From: Caenorhabditis remanei
Taxonomy: Eukaryota > Nematoda > Chromadorea > Rhabditida > Rhabditidae
Assembly (NCBI RefSeq): GCF_010183535.1
Contig: NC_071333.1
Coordinates: 16,738,587 to 16,802,586, forward strand
Direction of reading: 5' to 3'
Length of the DNA: 64,000 nucleotides
The notes under the pieces were generated by a model, which had not been told where the DNA came from, searched no databases, and saw nothing but the letters and a program-made list of their open reading frames with translations. The translations under genes were made by a program, and so were the position numbers. Positions 13,325 to 22,823 of this stretch are shown here, in pieces. Position 1 is the stretch's first letter, and each line of letters starts with the position of its first letter.

Positions 13325-13900
13325 GAAGCTGAGGCCCCCCTCTTCGAGCGGCGGTCAGGAGCGGTGTGCTCACGCGCCCGACGTGTGCACTCGGCTCGTT
13401 TCGCCCCGGAGCATCCGAGCCGTTGCCACTAGCCTCGGCCGTCCCCGCAGTCTTCGGAGCTCATTCGGCTCCTCGGGTGGCCAATACATCGATCGGCAAC
13501 TCATTGCCACAAGGAGGAGCACGCGCGACCGGCAGAGCAGACCATGGAAGCAGCTTCTCGCCCCCAGTTCGCTGTGTTTTTTTTTGTCTGCCCGCCGGCT
13601 CCTTCTCTCCCCCATTTTCGGTGGGTGAGTCAACGAGAAGGCGGCGGCAGAGGAGGAGTAAGATAGGAGCCGAAGAGCCAAGAGCAAAGAAGATGGAGAA
13701 GGAAGAAGCTCCCCCGTCTGGTTCTACCGCCTTGTTTCTTCTGAAGAAAGAGAGACAAGTGTGCCCCGCCTCGAATCCGAATAATCATACGTTTAGGATG
13801 CTGGGGTTCTACGCACACTGTGGGCCCACTCGAAAGTTGTGCGAGGAGCACAGCGCCAAACACCTCCGGAGGGGGGCTCTTCCTCTTCCCGCCTACTCTA
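13325..13900. other. anomalous GC-rich island
   Basis: Base composition changes abruptly from AT-rich to strongly GC- and CpG-rich, for example around 13355-13560, then returns to AT-rich near 13900. A 296-codon frame (13366-14256, +) spans it, but the translation looks like noise (Pro, Arg, Ser and Ala from GC-rich DNA) and runs into AT-rich sequence. I recognise no conserved rRNA core motif, tRNA or transposon end. Inserted rDNA spacer-like sequence, foreign DNA or an unusual promoter are all possible. It lies about 0.3-0.9 kb upstream of the KIX gene. Confidence 0.5.
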
Positions 13901-14198
13901 CTACAAAAAACACATTGCACGACGAGACCCTCATTTTTCTCCATTCTTCGCCGTTTCTTCAGCTGCTTCCAGCAATCACGTGCTGGAAAAAATTGGGAGC
14001 TATGATGACAGTTCTAGCATTCAACACAGGCATTGTTATGTTATCAGTTGTTTTCTTCAGTTCTCTTCAGTTACCTTTCAATCAACTCCTTTGGTTCTCT
14101 TCACTATCGGTTATGGAATTATCTGTTCTGTCTCTTTCTTCTGGTTTACACTTTTCTACTCCATCACAATATTTTTTACTGCCAAACTTTCAGATTGA

Positions 14199-15439
14199 AT
14201 GGATATTGTCCCAGATCTACCAGATGAAGAAAACGACGTCTCCCGACTCAATATAGGATTACGGTACTACTTGATTCGGAAGGTGATCAGAGTGGTAGTA
14301 CCAAGACCGGATATCAATGCTGGCTACGATGCCAGAATGATAGAATTTGTTGCATATGTCAAGTACTTGGAGAAGAAGTCGTTTGAGAGAGCGCAAACAA
14401 GGGATGACTACTACGCACTTTTGGCGAGAATCATATTTAGAATGCAGAAGCAGCTGGCGACACGGCCAAAGGGACCAGCAGATGATCGTGAGTTGGAGGG
14501 TTTTTGAAAAAAAGAGAGATGGCTACAGTACTGGCTATAAAGAATGCGACAAATGCAGTTTTTAGCTGAAATTGGTCAACTTTAATTCACAAGTTCATTT
14601 TTATAATTGATGATTTTTTGTAGGTCTCAATCTTAAGAAGTTACAAGAAAGTCAATGTAAAAAACTCATATTTTAGCACTGAAGAAGGGCCGCAATTGCG
14701 GGAAATTACTTTGACGATTAATAACTTTTTAGGATGTGTCCAAACAAAAAAAAGTTGTTTACTATGAAAATTTAGCACTACTTGTGATCGTTACACTCTA
14801 TAAACCATCGATATTGTGATTCGATCAGGGAGACCGTCTCACACTCACAAACTTGACTATTTTAAACTAAGAACTGAAAGAGTTGCAATCTTTATACCCT
14901 CTACTGTAGTTCCCACCAGTAGAAATACTGTATTTCAGCATATGGAGACATTCCTCTACCACATGAACTTGCCGACTTCATGGGACTATCTCAGGAAGAA
15001 CTGGAAGAATTCGATGAGGAGCAGAACCCTCAAGGGCCTAACGCCAACGATGAAGCAGATTCCAAAGAAACGATAACTGGTCGTGTTCGACAAAGTGTTA
15101 TTGATAGACTTGGTACGATGCTGTTCCCACCTCCGGATCCATTTGCATACTTTGATGGGCGTATGGATACGATAACTGAGAAGTTAGAAGAGATCGAAGA
15201 AGAAGCTTACAAACAGTGTGAGGATCGGGATGACTACTTCAACATTGCGTCTCTCAGAGCATACCGTCTTCAGAAGGAATATAAAAGGAGTGGAGAATCT
15301 TATGTAGACCGTGAGTTGGTGGAGAAGAAATTTTTAGCTCTGTAAATATGATTTAATTTCAGGTCTTGTAAGGTATCCGGTCATTTTCTTCCAAACCGAA
15401 ACAGTCGACACCGGTGGCGATCTTCTTCCAGATCTCTAA
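14199..15439 (+). CDS. stand-alone protein with two CBP/p300-type KIX domains
   Basis: Three exons, 14199-14487, 14939-15310 and 15363-15439, join in phase to 245 aa. The ATG follows an acceptor (AACTTTCAG) by five bases. KIX-1 (about residues 18-92) keeps LIRKVI, P.PD, ARMIEFVAYVK, E..A..RDDYY.LLA and QKQL. KIX-2 (about 150-220) keeps FPPPDPFAYFDGRM, E..Y....DRDDY and YRLQKEY. These are diagnostic of the KIX three-helix domain of CBP/p300, which binds short activation helices of transcription factors. No HAT, bromodomain, TAZ or ZZ part is present. The acidic linker contains LPHELADFMGLSQEELEEFD. The protein may be an adaptor, or a decoy competing with the full coactivator (inference). A MITE occupies much of intron 1. 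Confidence 0.88.
14524..14908. mobile_element. MITE in KIX intron 1 (TACAGTACTGGC family)
   Basis: The left end TACAGTACTGGCTATAAAG and right end CTTTATACCCTCTACTGTA are degenerate inverted copies inside TA. The body matches elements at 57093-57528 and 21974-22225, including the sequence around GGGAGACCGTCTCACACTC. This layout is typical of a non-autonomous Tc1/mariner-type element. Confidence 0.7.
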
Positions 15440-15836
15440 ACGTTAAAAAAAAAATATTCAATTGTACATACACCGTTTATAGTTCCTCTCGTAGTTTCTT
15501 GCTTAATTACGTTTTACTAGTTTTTTGCACTCTCTCTGCCTCCCAAACACCATTTCCTCCTCACCACTTCCATGTCTCCATTCCCCCTCCGATGATCCGT
15601 ATCCCAGATGTAAACCAATTCATGTGAAACCAAAATTTTCAGTCAAAACTCTGAAATCACTCTGAATAAATGTTGATGATTATGAGAATCTGATTTCAGG
15701 TACGAAAGTTTCCACTGTAACTGAAATCCGTTCTTGAAAACATTACCACAGTATTCTCAGATATTGTCATAACCCTAAGTAAAATATCAGAAGCGCTTAA
15801 TTACATATTTAACAGTTGACAGAGAAAATCATGCAA

Positions 15837-16086
15837 ACCATACTCGTCAAGTCCCGGGTACTTGGCGCCAGATTTCAAAAATCAAATTTTTTCGATTTTT
15901 TTGAAAATGTGTGAATTTTTCTGGCGAAAAAGTAAATTTTCATAATATCATTCAGAATTAGTGAATAATCATCAAATATAATCACTTTTTTAAGAAAAAT
16001 TGAAAAACTCTCAAAAAAAGTTGATTGGTTCATTTTTTGAAGCCGGACCTTCGGGCTTTTCCGTGTCGTACTTTGACAAGTATGGT
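15837..16086. mobile_element. MITE, CATACTTGTCAA...CGGGCC family
   Basis: The ends are inverted copies: ACCATACTCGTCAA at the left and TTGACAAGTATGGT at the right. Just inside are GTCCCGGGTACTTGGCGCC and GAAGCCGGACCTTCGGGC, flanking an A/T-rich core rich in AAATTTTT. It is non-coding and about 250 bp long. Confidence 0.7.
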
Positions 16087-16519
16087 CGTAACCGTAATTA
16101 ATATATAAGAAGAACTTAATTCCATACATAATTTTATATTCTGAATTAAAAATAGGTGAATTTTGAAACGACAGTTTTCAATGGATTACCAGGTCAGACG
16201 GATTTCCGTTTTTAACCCAAAGCAGTTATTTCTATAGCTCATCAGCCAGTTAAAATTTAAAAAGGGGGAAGTTGCCCTTTCAACTGACTCATCCCATCGT
16301 TGTACCCTAGTTTCTCTTTTTCCTGCGTTTTATTTTGTAGGCTAGAAAAAGAACGCTTGGTTTTATGAAACGCAGATACTCTGTTCAATCGACAATTCTT
16401 CTTGGCGCCCTACTCTCATTCTTCTCTCCTAGGCTCCTGTGTGGTTAGGCGGCCGTTGAATTCTTATTTTTTCTGAATTCTAATATGTATATATATTTTT
16501 ATTACTGATATTTTCATAG

Positions 16520-17150
16520 GAAGGGTATTATGAAGTACCTCGGTAAGTTTTGAGAAATCTTACATTCGTATTTTGCAAATTATATTTTTTCAGCCATATA
16601 AACCAATCAGTGTGAAGAGGTGGCATTATGGGGATGACGGGTTTGTAAATATGATAAGTGAGTTAATGGTTATCAAATTTTTTTGCAATTCCAATTATTT
16701 CAGGATCTCTTCAATTTGACAATCAGTGGTGTTTCTGAGTTGTTGGTGGTTTGGTTGTCGAGTATCTGACGGGTTTCTTATAAGTGAGTTTATTCATCTC
16801 TGCCAGCTTTTAGTAATCCCACTGATTTCAGAATCTCCAACTGTACCGAGGATGGAACGATCGGGTTTTCAATGAACGGGATTTCAACGGGGTTTAAATA
16901 TGGTCAGTTGTTGACTTCCAAATTATTTTAAAACTTTTTGTGTATTTTAGGATCTCACTATCGGTGCGAGGATGCTGGAACAGGACCGGTGTACGACGGG
17001 TTTCCAATTTGTATGTTTCTTTGTGAATTACAAACGTGTTTTCCAATATTTCTATCATTTCAGGATCTCCCCAACTTCCCTACAAACCGGAATTCAATAA
17101 AAATGGAGTTTGACTTGAAAATAAAAGTTTTGGTATTTTAATAAAAGTGG
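16520..17150 (+). pseudogene. repeated exon-like units, possibly a decayed gene
   Basis: Five short segments of about 55-80 bp, each preceded by a TTTCAG/TTTTAG acceptor and mostly followed by a GTGAGT/GTATGT-like donor, lie between introns of about 50 bp. Units 2-5 start with GATCTC or AATCTC. Several contain GACGGGTTT near the end. Unit 3 reads NCTEDGTIGFSMNG and unit 4 YRCEDAGTGPVYDGFP, which resemble each other. I could not connect all units in one open frame: unit 4 to 5 gives TGA at the junction and units 2 to 3 shift. It may be a decayed small-exon gene, or its last exons may be real with 3' UTR in unit 5 (which has AATAAA). Confidence 0.4.
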
Positions 17151-18378
17151 AGTTTGAGTTCCAATATGAGATTTTGTAAATAAAAATGTTTTTTTCCTAA
17201 AACATGTCTTATTTGTTTTACGAAATCAAGAAGTTGAGGTAAAAGAATACTCGTCGAAGATTGGAGATTGAAGCTGGTCGGTTGACAATATTTATAACAT
17301 AGAAGTGCAGGCAGCAGGGAAAAAACCGTAAAGAACCAAGTAAACTACAGCAACAGATAAATGAAAATTGAACAAAAAAGACGATTTTCAAGAAAAAATT
17401 GTACCACATAAACTAAAATAACTTATTTTGGTCAGACATGTTTCAGAACAACTTCTGAACAAGAACGACTACATATACGTTAGATCTGTATTGATATTGC
17501 TAGTCAGAACATTTTTTATTCACTAATTCTTAGATGTTTCGAAAAATCAATTTCTAATGAAATTTATAAAAGTGAAACTAATTTTTCCTAGAATTTTCAA
17601 AACGTATGTCAAAATCAATGAAATCTCAGTCTTGCACTATTTTTCACGCAACTTGAGGTTCAAATGATGTTCTTATCAGCTACTATTCCCTATCAAGTAG
17701 AACAACACACTCCTCCCCGTTTCCCTTCTGGAAAACGTATCCTCCTTCTCATGTCTGTGTTTTCTCCGACCGAATTCTGAAAAATGCCTCCTCATTGTCT
17801 GGATCTTGTTTTTTTCTTTGCCAACGTCAAAACACCATTTGCCTTCGTCTCCATCGTTCTTACTTTCCCATGTGACTGCTTACCCAAACAATGTGTCAGC
17901 AGTTCTTCGTCGCAATGGTTGGACAACGGAGGAGGCCAGTGAGTGTGAGGTCACAAAAAATTGGCAGAGTGCCAAGACAGCGAGGCAAACAGTCTGTTAT
18001 ATCACACCATACGCGCATAAGAATGGGTAATTAGGATCGTCTGTTAATCTTTGTAATCCATCAAGGCAGCTGACAACGATGAGAACGACGAAGGCTGCGA
18101 AGGAAGAGAGGGCTCTGGATAAGAAAGAAAAAACACAGTTATTTGAATATTACAATGATTTATTACTGGAAGCACTTGGAGGAAAAAACTGGAAAAGAAA
18201 CAAAGAGGCAAAAGAATGACACGTAATAAAGAGCTCTCCTTTTCAAAAAAAGGAGAGTATGAACACATAACAGAGGGTTGGGTTAAAATGCAGTCAGGAT
18301 CAATAGTGGGTTACAATAAAATGGAGAACGCTTAAAAAAACATGAGATCATTATTTAGTTGGGATGGTTGGTGCTGCT

Positions 18379-19263
18379 TTAGACGGCAACAGTAGCTGGG
18401 GCTACGGCAACCTTCTTAACTGCTTTCTTGGCCACTGGCTTGGAGATCTTCTTTGGTGACTTCACCTTCTTGACTTTGTCTCCAGTCTTCTTGGCGACGG
18501 ACTTCTTAACGGCCTTCTTCTCTCCAGTAGCAGCCTTCTTGACAGCAGTCTTCTTGGCGGCAGTGGGCTTCTTGACAGCAGCGGCTTTCTTGGCAACCTT
18601 CTTCTCTCCAGTAGCAGCCTTCTTCACTCCGGTAGCAGCCTTCTTCTCACCAGTGGCGGCCTTCTTGGTGGTTGGCTTCTTAGCGACCTTCTTCTCTCCG
18701 GTAGCTGGCTTCTTAGCGACCTTCTTCTCTCCGGTAGCTGTTTTCTTAGCGACAGTCTTCTTGACGACAGTCTTCTTGGCAGCGGTCTTCTCTCCAACAC
18801 GGAAACGTCCAGTGGCTCCAGTTCCAACGGTTTGAACGAGGGCCTTGCTGGCGACTCCCTTCTTGAGACTGTCACAGAGACGAGTATTGATCTGAAAGGA
18901 GGGATAATAAGTTATTGATATTCTAACTAAAATACTAACTGATACTAACTAAAGCTATTATACTAGATAAGCTAATTAGTTTTAATAACATACCTTAATG
19001 ATGTTGTCTCCGAGATTGAAGTTTTGGGAGATGTACTTCAAGATAGCAATTTTGGAAGCTCCTTTGCGCTCCTTGATTTCAGTAATAGCAGCGACGACCA
19101 TGTTGATGTATGGTGGATGGGTAGATGGAGCTCTGGCCTTAGCGACCTTAGTTGGCTTGTCAGCCTTTGGGGTCTTTGGGGCTTTTTTGGCTTTTGGGGA
19201 CTTGGCTGGAACAGCAGCTGGGGTAGCTTCAACAGCGAGGGATGCGACGGCGGTGTCGGACAT
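18379..19263 (-). CDS. linker histone H1
   Basis: Two exons (19263-18994 and 18891-18379) encode 260 aa. The N-terminal tail is rich in Ala, Pro and Lys (SPKAKK, KTPKADK). The winged-helix globular domain starts near [13 protein letters not shown] and includes [15 protein letters not shown], then after the intron [13 protein letters not shown] and [10 protein letters not shown]. The C-terminal tail is Lys/Ala-rich with repeated ATGEKK blocks. This is the standard H1 architecture; H1 binds nucleosomal linker DNA and compacts chromatin. The single intron splits the globular domain. The gene stands alone, without core histone neighbours. It belongs to the nematode H1 (hil/his-24-like) group, but I cannot choose the orthologue. 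An AATAAA on the minus strand near 18157 suggests a polyadenylated transcript. Confidence 0.95.
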
Positions 19264-19314
19264 GATGATGATGATTTACACTTGGAAAGTGATGGTGGAT
19301 GGTGTGTCGCCACC

Positions 19315-19325
19315 TTCTATATGAA
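19315..19325 (-). promoter_or_regulatory. possible TATA box of the H1 gene
   Basis: On the minus strand the sequence TTCATATAGAAGG lies about 55 bases upstream of the H1 start codon, a plausible spacing for a TATA element with a short 5' UTR. The motif is only TATA-like. Confidence 0.35.
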
Positions 19326-19329
19326 GGAC

Positions 19330-22300
19330 GCTCAACCCCCCTGTCGGGACACACTCTCCGCCCGCCGACTTCCCCCGAATACTGCACGCCTTGGTTGTAG
19401 GGTGGGTGGGACTTAGAGAGCTGTAACTTGCTGGAAATGTAATAAGAGAAATGCTTATTGAGATCACAGACGGTACACTATTTTGTCTACAACATATCCA
19501 AAACTTGAAAGATTTGGAATAAAAATGAGGAGTTTAGAGTTGTTCAAAGACAAACTAAAAAATTTATTTGAGATGAGCTCACTGGAAAGCTGATAACACT
19601 CCGAGTTATCAATGTATCCCAAACGAAAACACATATTCTTATAGATAAATATTTTCTCTACACGCTCATATATACTTCAAACAGTTCATATTCAGTTTTC
19701 ATATCTAAAAAATCGGTTGAAAGTAGAAATTTACTTTAGTACTGACTTTGCTTCCGAATTCCAGAAAGATTCAAGCTGCATGGTATACCGAAAGTTACAT
19801 ATTCTTGAAGCCCAAATATTTTTCTATTCAAAAAACAAAACTTTGTGAAATTTGGTGCATTCTCCGAGGAGCTGCACCACTTTGTAATAGCGCGGTGGTG
19901 TCGTGCATTGAAGGTTGTTTTCGCTTTTTTGCGCTTGTCGACTAGTACTCCCACTAAGAATGATCGGAAATCAGTAGACATTTTTGATAGGGAACTTTTC
20001 TGATACAAGGGTTAATTTCTAAGGATATGATCCGAAGATTCTATGTATTAACAACTTCATAGCTGTTCCATGTTGTCATGCACGCGGTGACCGTTGTGGT
20101 AAGTATATGTACTCAAATGTTCCAAGTGTTTTTATTAAAATGATAAAATGTTTGATCTTAACTCATTTTGTTTCAGAATCTAGAGTTCGATACGTTGTTT
20201 TTGATAAAGTTATGCTAATTAGACGTTTGAATCTATAGTTTGGACCATATGTATGCATAAATTAGATCACACTAGCGTTGAAAAATGAATCATGACATTA
20301 ATGTGAGGTTTACGTGTATTATACGGTAGAATTATCATTCCTACACTCATTGATGATAGTACCTGCTTATAGTTTTGATAATTTGGCATTGTTAGAACAA
20401 GTTGTACAGGAACTTCTCCACGCATAATTCCTTCTAGCCGAAAAAGTAGTGTAGCAAATCAATCGGTTACAAATTATATTGCTCAAGATATTCGGCCAAT
20501 TTTTGAGACAGAATCCGATACATTTCTGATTTTTCGGTACTTTCTCACGTTTTCTTCACAGAACTGATAGTGTTTTTCTTTTATTCTCTAGCCGTGCTCA
20601 ATTTCATTGCATATCACTTTGAATATCAATATTCTTCTTATTTCTATGAAAAGTAGCTTGCTCTTCTACCTTACGAAATGTGCATCCAAAGTGGTCTTCT
20701 AATTTCTACTATCCATTCGTGACCTATGTGTGTTTTTGTTTTTCTGGCAACGTGCCAAGTGCTGTCTGCACACCCTCTTTCTCCTTCTGCGTCTTACTTG
20801 ATGAATGGATTACATTCTGATGAATAGAAAAGGGATCATGGAATTGAAATATGTTAATTGAAAACGAGGGCAAAGAGTGTCTGGGAAAAGTAAATTGATG
20901 GTGTACACTGGAATAGACATTTTCGGCTTCTATATATGAAAATTAAATTTTTTTGAAGTAATGTAGTATTGCTATAAATCTTCTCCCTTTCAGAATCTAA
21001 AAGTTCAAATGCTTATCTGTGTGTCAGATTTATATTCCTGCAATATGAAAATAATGCCTGCATTCTCAAGAAGGTACCAGGTCTTTTCCATTTACCTCTC
21101 TTTCTCTCTCATACGTACGTTTTGAGTTGGCAAGTGGGGTGTTCTAATGAGTCGTAAATCGAGAATAAATGAAGAGGGAAAACAGATAAAAAATTAATTG
21201 TGGGAAACCAGATAAAAAATTAATATTAATTTAGTGCTAACATTCATGTGTGTTATTGTCTTCGATTAACACAGAATGATCCCCGTGTTGGAAAACGTCT
21301 CTTGTTGAACTTTGTTTTGCAACACGAGTTTTGAGATGACCTTTTGAAATTCAAACTATTAAATTACCACTTTTCAAACGTGGTATACTTAATTTCTATT
21401 ATACAAAGCGAAAAAAAAGCGGGCGCGGTTTCTTGGCAATGTGCCAAGTGTCGTCCGCTATCTGAATGACTCTCAACATACAGTGGCGGCCATAATCTTA
21501 TTCCGCTTGTGTTTCTCGGTCATAACTTTTTTCAAATTGGTCGGATTGACCTGAAACTTTGGAAAAACATTAATTGTAGAGTATTTGTTGTATTTAATTA
21601 ACATTCTTGGTGAAAAATTATGTTTCATAAATTTTAAATAAAATTTTCGGAAATCACGAAAATTCGAGAAATCGCTTATTTTTATTTCCATGACCGGTGT
21701 ATCAACAACAGATTGTTTAATTAGTGTTTATAATAGTTTTCTGATAAAAAAAGTCTTGATGTTTTTTTTTTGACCACTGGACCAATACTCTTGACTTGTT
21801 ACCTATATCTTTCCAGCTGTCAAAGTTTGGTAGTTATAATATATGGGGTTTTGAACTTCAAACTTCTCTAAAACTTGTATTTTTTGTAGAGAACTGTATC
21901 GAACTCTGTCAAACTATTGAGAAATGTGGAAAATTTTTTATATAACATTCTTATCTTGATAGGTCCCCTAAATTACACTACTGGCTATAATGAATGCGAT
22001 ACCTGCAGTTATTAGTTGAAAGTGGCCAACTTTGTGAGTGTGAGACGGCCTTCCTGATAATCTCACAATATTGATTGTTAATGGACTATACAGATCACAA
22101 ATAGAGCTTTATTTTTGTAGTTGACAGTTTTTTTGTACGAACACATCCTAAGAAGTTACAGGCAATTAATTTAAAAATCTCAAAATTCTTTCCTTTCAAC
22201 ACTGAAAAAGGGCAATAATTGTTTCTTATCCGAAGATTCCAATTTATAGGTTTCCAAAGTTTTGAAATAGGATATATATTCAAAGTTAAACTTCTTGGAG

Positions 22301-22391
22301 CAGCGATAATTGGTAGGAATTGAGAAAAGTTGCTTTGCCAGGAACGGAATATTGAATGGTCACGTAGATTAGTTGTAATTAATACGCTCGG
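19330..22391. other. intergenic region
   Basis: No gene supported. Two short palindromic motifs containing GGCAANGTGCCAAGTG occur near 20745-20765 and 21433-21452. A truncated MITE lies at 21974-22225. The rest is AT-rich with no coding signal. Confidence 0.45.
21974..22225. mobile_element. truncated MITE (TACAGTACTGGC family)
   Basis: It begins TACACTACTGGCTATAATG and continues in register with the elements at 14524 and 57093 through GACGGCCTTCCTGATAATCTC and TTGTAGTTGACAGTTTTTTTG. The right terminal repeat is missing or unrecognisable, so this is a left-hand fragment. Confidence 0.6.
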
Positions 22392-22823
22392 CTAATACCT
22401 TCGTTCCAGAATGACTAGTCCTATGTTATACTTGTCGATTCGGACGGTACATCCGGGCCTCCCTTTGAACATCTTCAAGAGTCGCATCTGATTGGCGGAT
22501 ACTCCGTTTGGGGAGTGATTTCCACAACCGGTGTTGAAAGTAAAACTCCCCACTCCCATCGTGTTATAAACGACTTCAGCATACATTGCTAACCCTTCTT
22601 CACTCATAAAATGCGGGTCGAAGTATTTCCAAGATTTGGGATATAAATTTTGATTCCAGTTGACGATTTTGTTATCGATGTCTTCTTTCAGCTGTTGTCT
22701 TTTGAAGTGATCCACTTCCTTATTTTTTCTTTCGTGCATCTTTTTGATTGTTTCATGAAACTTCTTCTTTTCCTCCTTGTGTTTCAAATTAAAGACAATC
22801 ATTGGCCTCGATTTGAAATCCAT
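22392..22823 (-). CDS. hypothetical basic protein, single exon
   Basis: A 143-aa open frame starts MDFKSRPMIV. An acceptor-like TTTATTCAG lies about 25 bases upstream, consistent with a trans-spliced first exon. Residues 14-50 are highly charged (KEEKKKFHE, MHERKNKE, KRQQLKEDID) and probably helical. The second half (SEEGLAMYAEV, GVGSFTFNTGCGNHSPNG, KMFKGRPGCTVRI) looks globular. I recognise no family. The frame carries ordinary protein-like composition, unlike its surroundings. It lies beside a MITE fragment and could be part of a larger or decayed gene. Confidence 0.5.
   Translation of the reverse strand: MDFKSRPMIVFNLKHKEEKKKFHETIKKMHERKNKEVDHFKRQQLKEDIDNKIVNWNQNLYPKSWKYFDPHFMSEEGLAMYAEVVYNTMGVGSFTFNTGCGNHSPNGVSANQMRLLKMFKGRPGCTVRIDKYNIGLVILERRY

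Larger units (their letters stand above)
10197..14190. other. intergenic region, about 4 kb
   Basis: No gene supported. It contains one inverted-repeat element (11380-11654), the related short direct repeats near 12605-12710 that share GCGCGCC, and the GC-rich island at 13325-13900 described separately. The stretch next to 10196 should hold the promoter of the leftward UIM/MIU gene. Confidence 0.5.
15440..18378. other. intergenic region with a MITE and exon-like repeats
   Basis: No intact gene is seen. An AATAAA near 15664 could serve the KIX gene. A MITE lies at 15837-16086 and the exon-like units at 16520-17150 are listed separately. The remainder, 17150-18378, includes the 3' flank of the H1 gene; I see nothing coding there. 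Confidence 0.45.

Noticed and set aside
13325..13560. Possible rRNA gene fragment
   Set aside because: The GC-rich stem-like sequence suggests it, but I find none of the conserved rRNA core motifs, so I left it as an unexplained island.
13366..14256. 296-codon open frame on the + strand
   Set aside because: It arises from GC-rich DNA, the translation has no domain or protein-like pattern, and it continues across the AT-rich leader of the KIX gene.
17806..18030. 74-codon frame as a small gene
   Set aside because: Pyrimidine-rich start, no acceptor upstream, no motif.
18231..18258. Palindrome GAGCTCTCCTTTT...AAAAGGAGAG near the H1 gene, as a histone 3' stem-loop
   Set aside because: It does not match the histone hairpin consensus, and a polyadenylation signal is available; H1 genes are often polyadenylated.
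18428..18835. 135-codon frame opposite the H1 gene
   Set aside because: It is the antisense shadow of the Lys/Ala-rich H1 tail.
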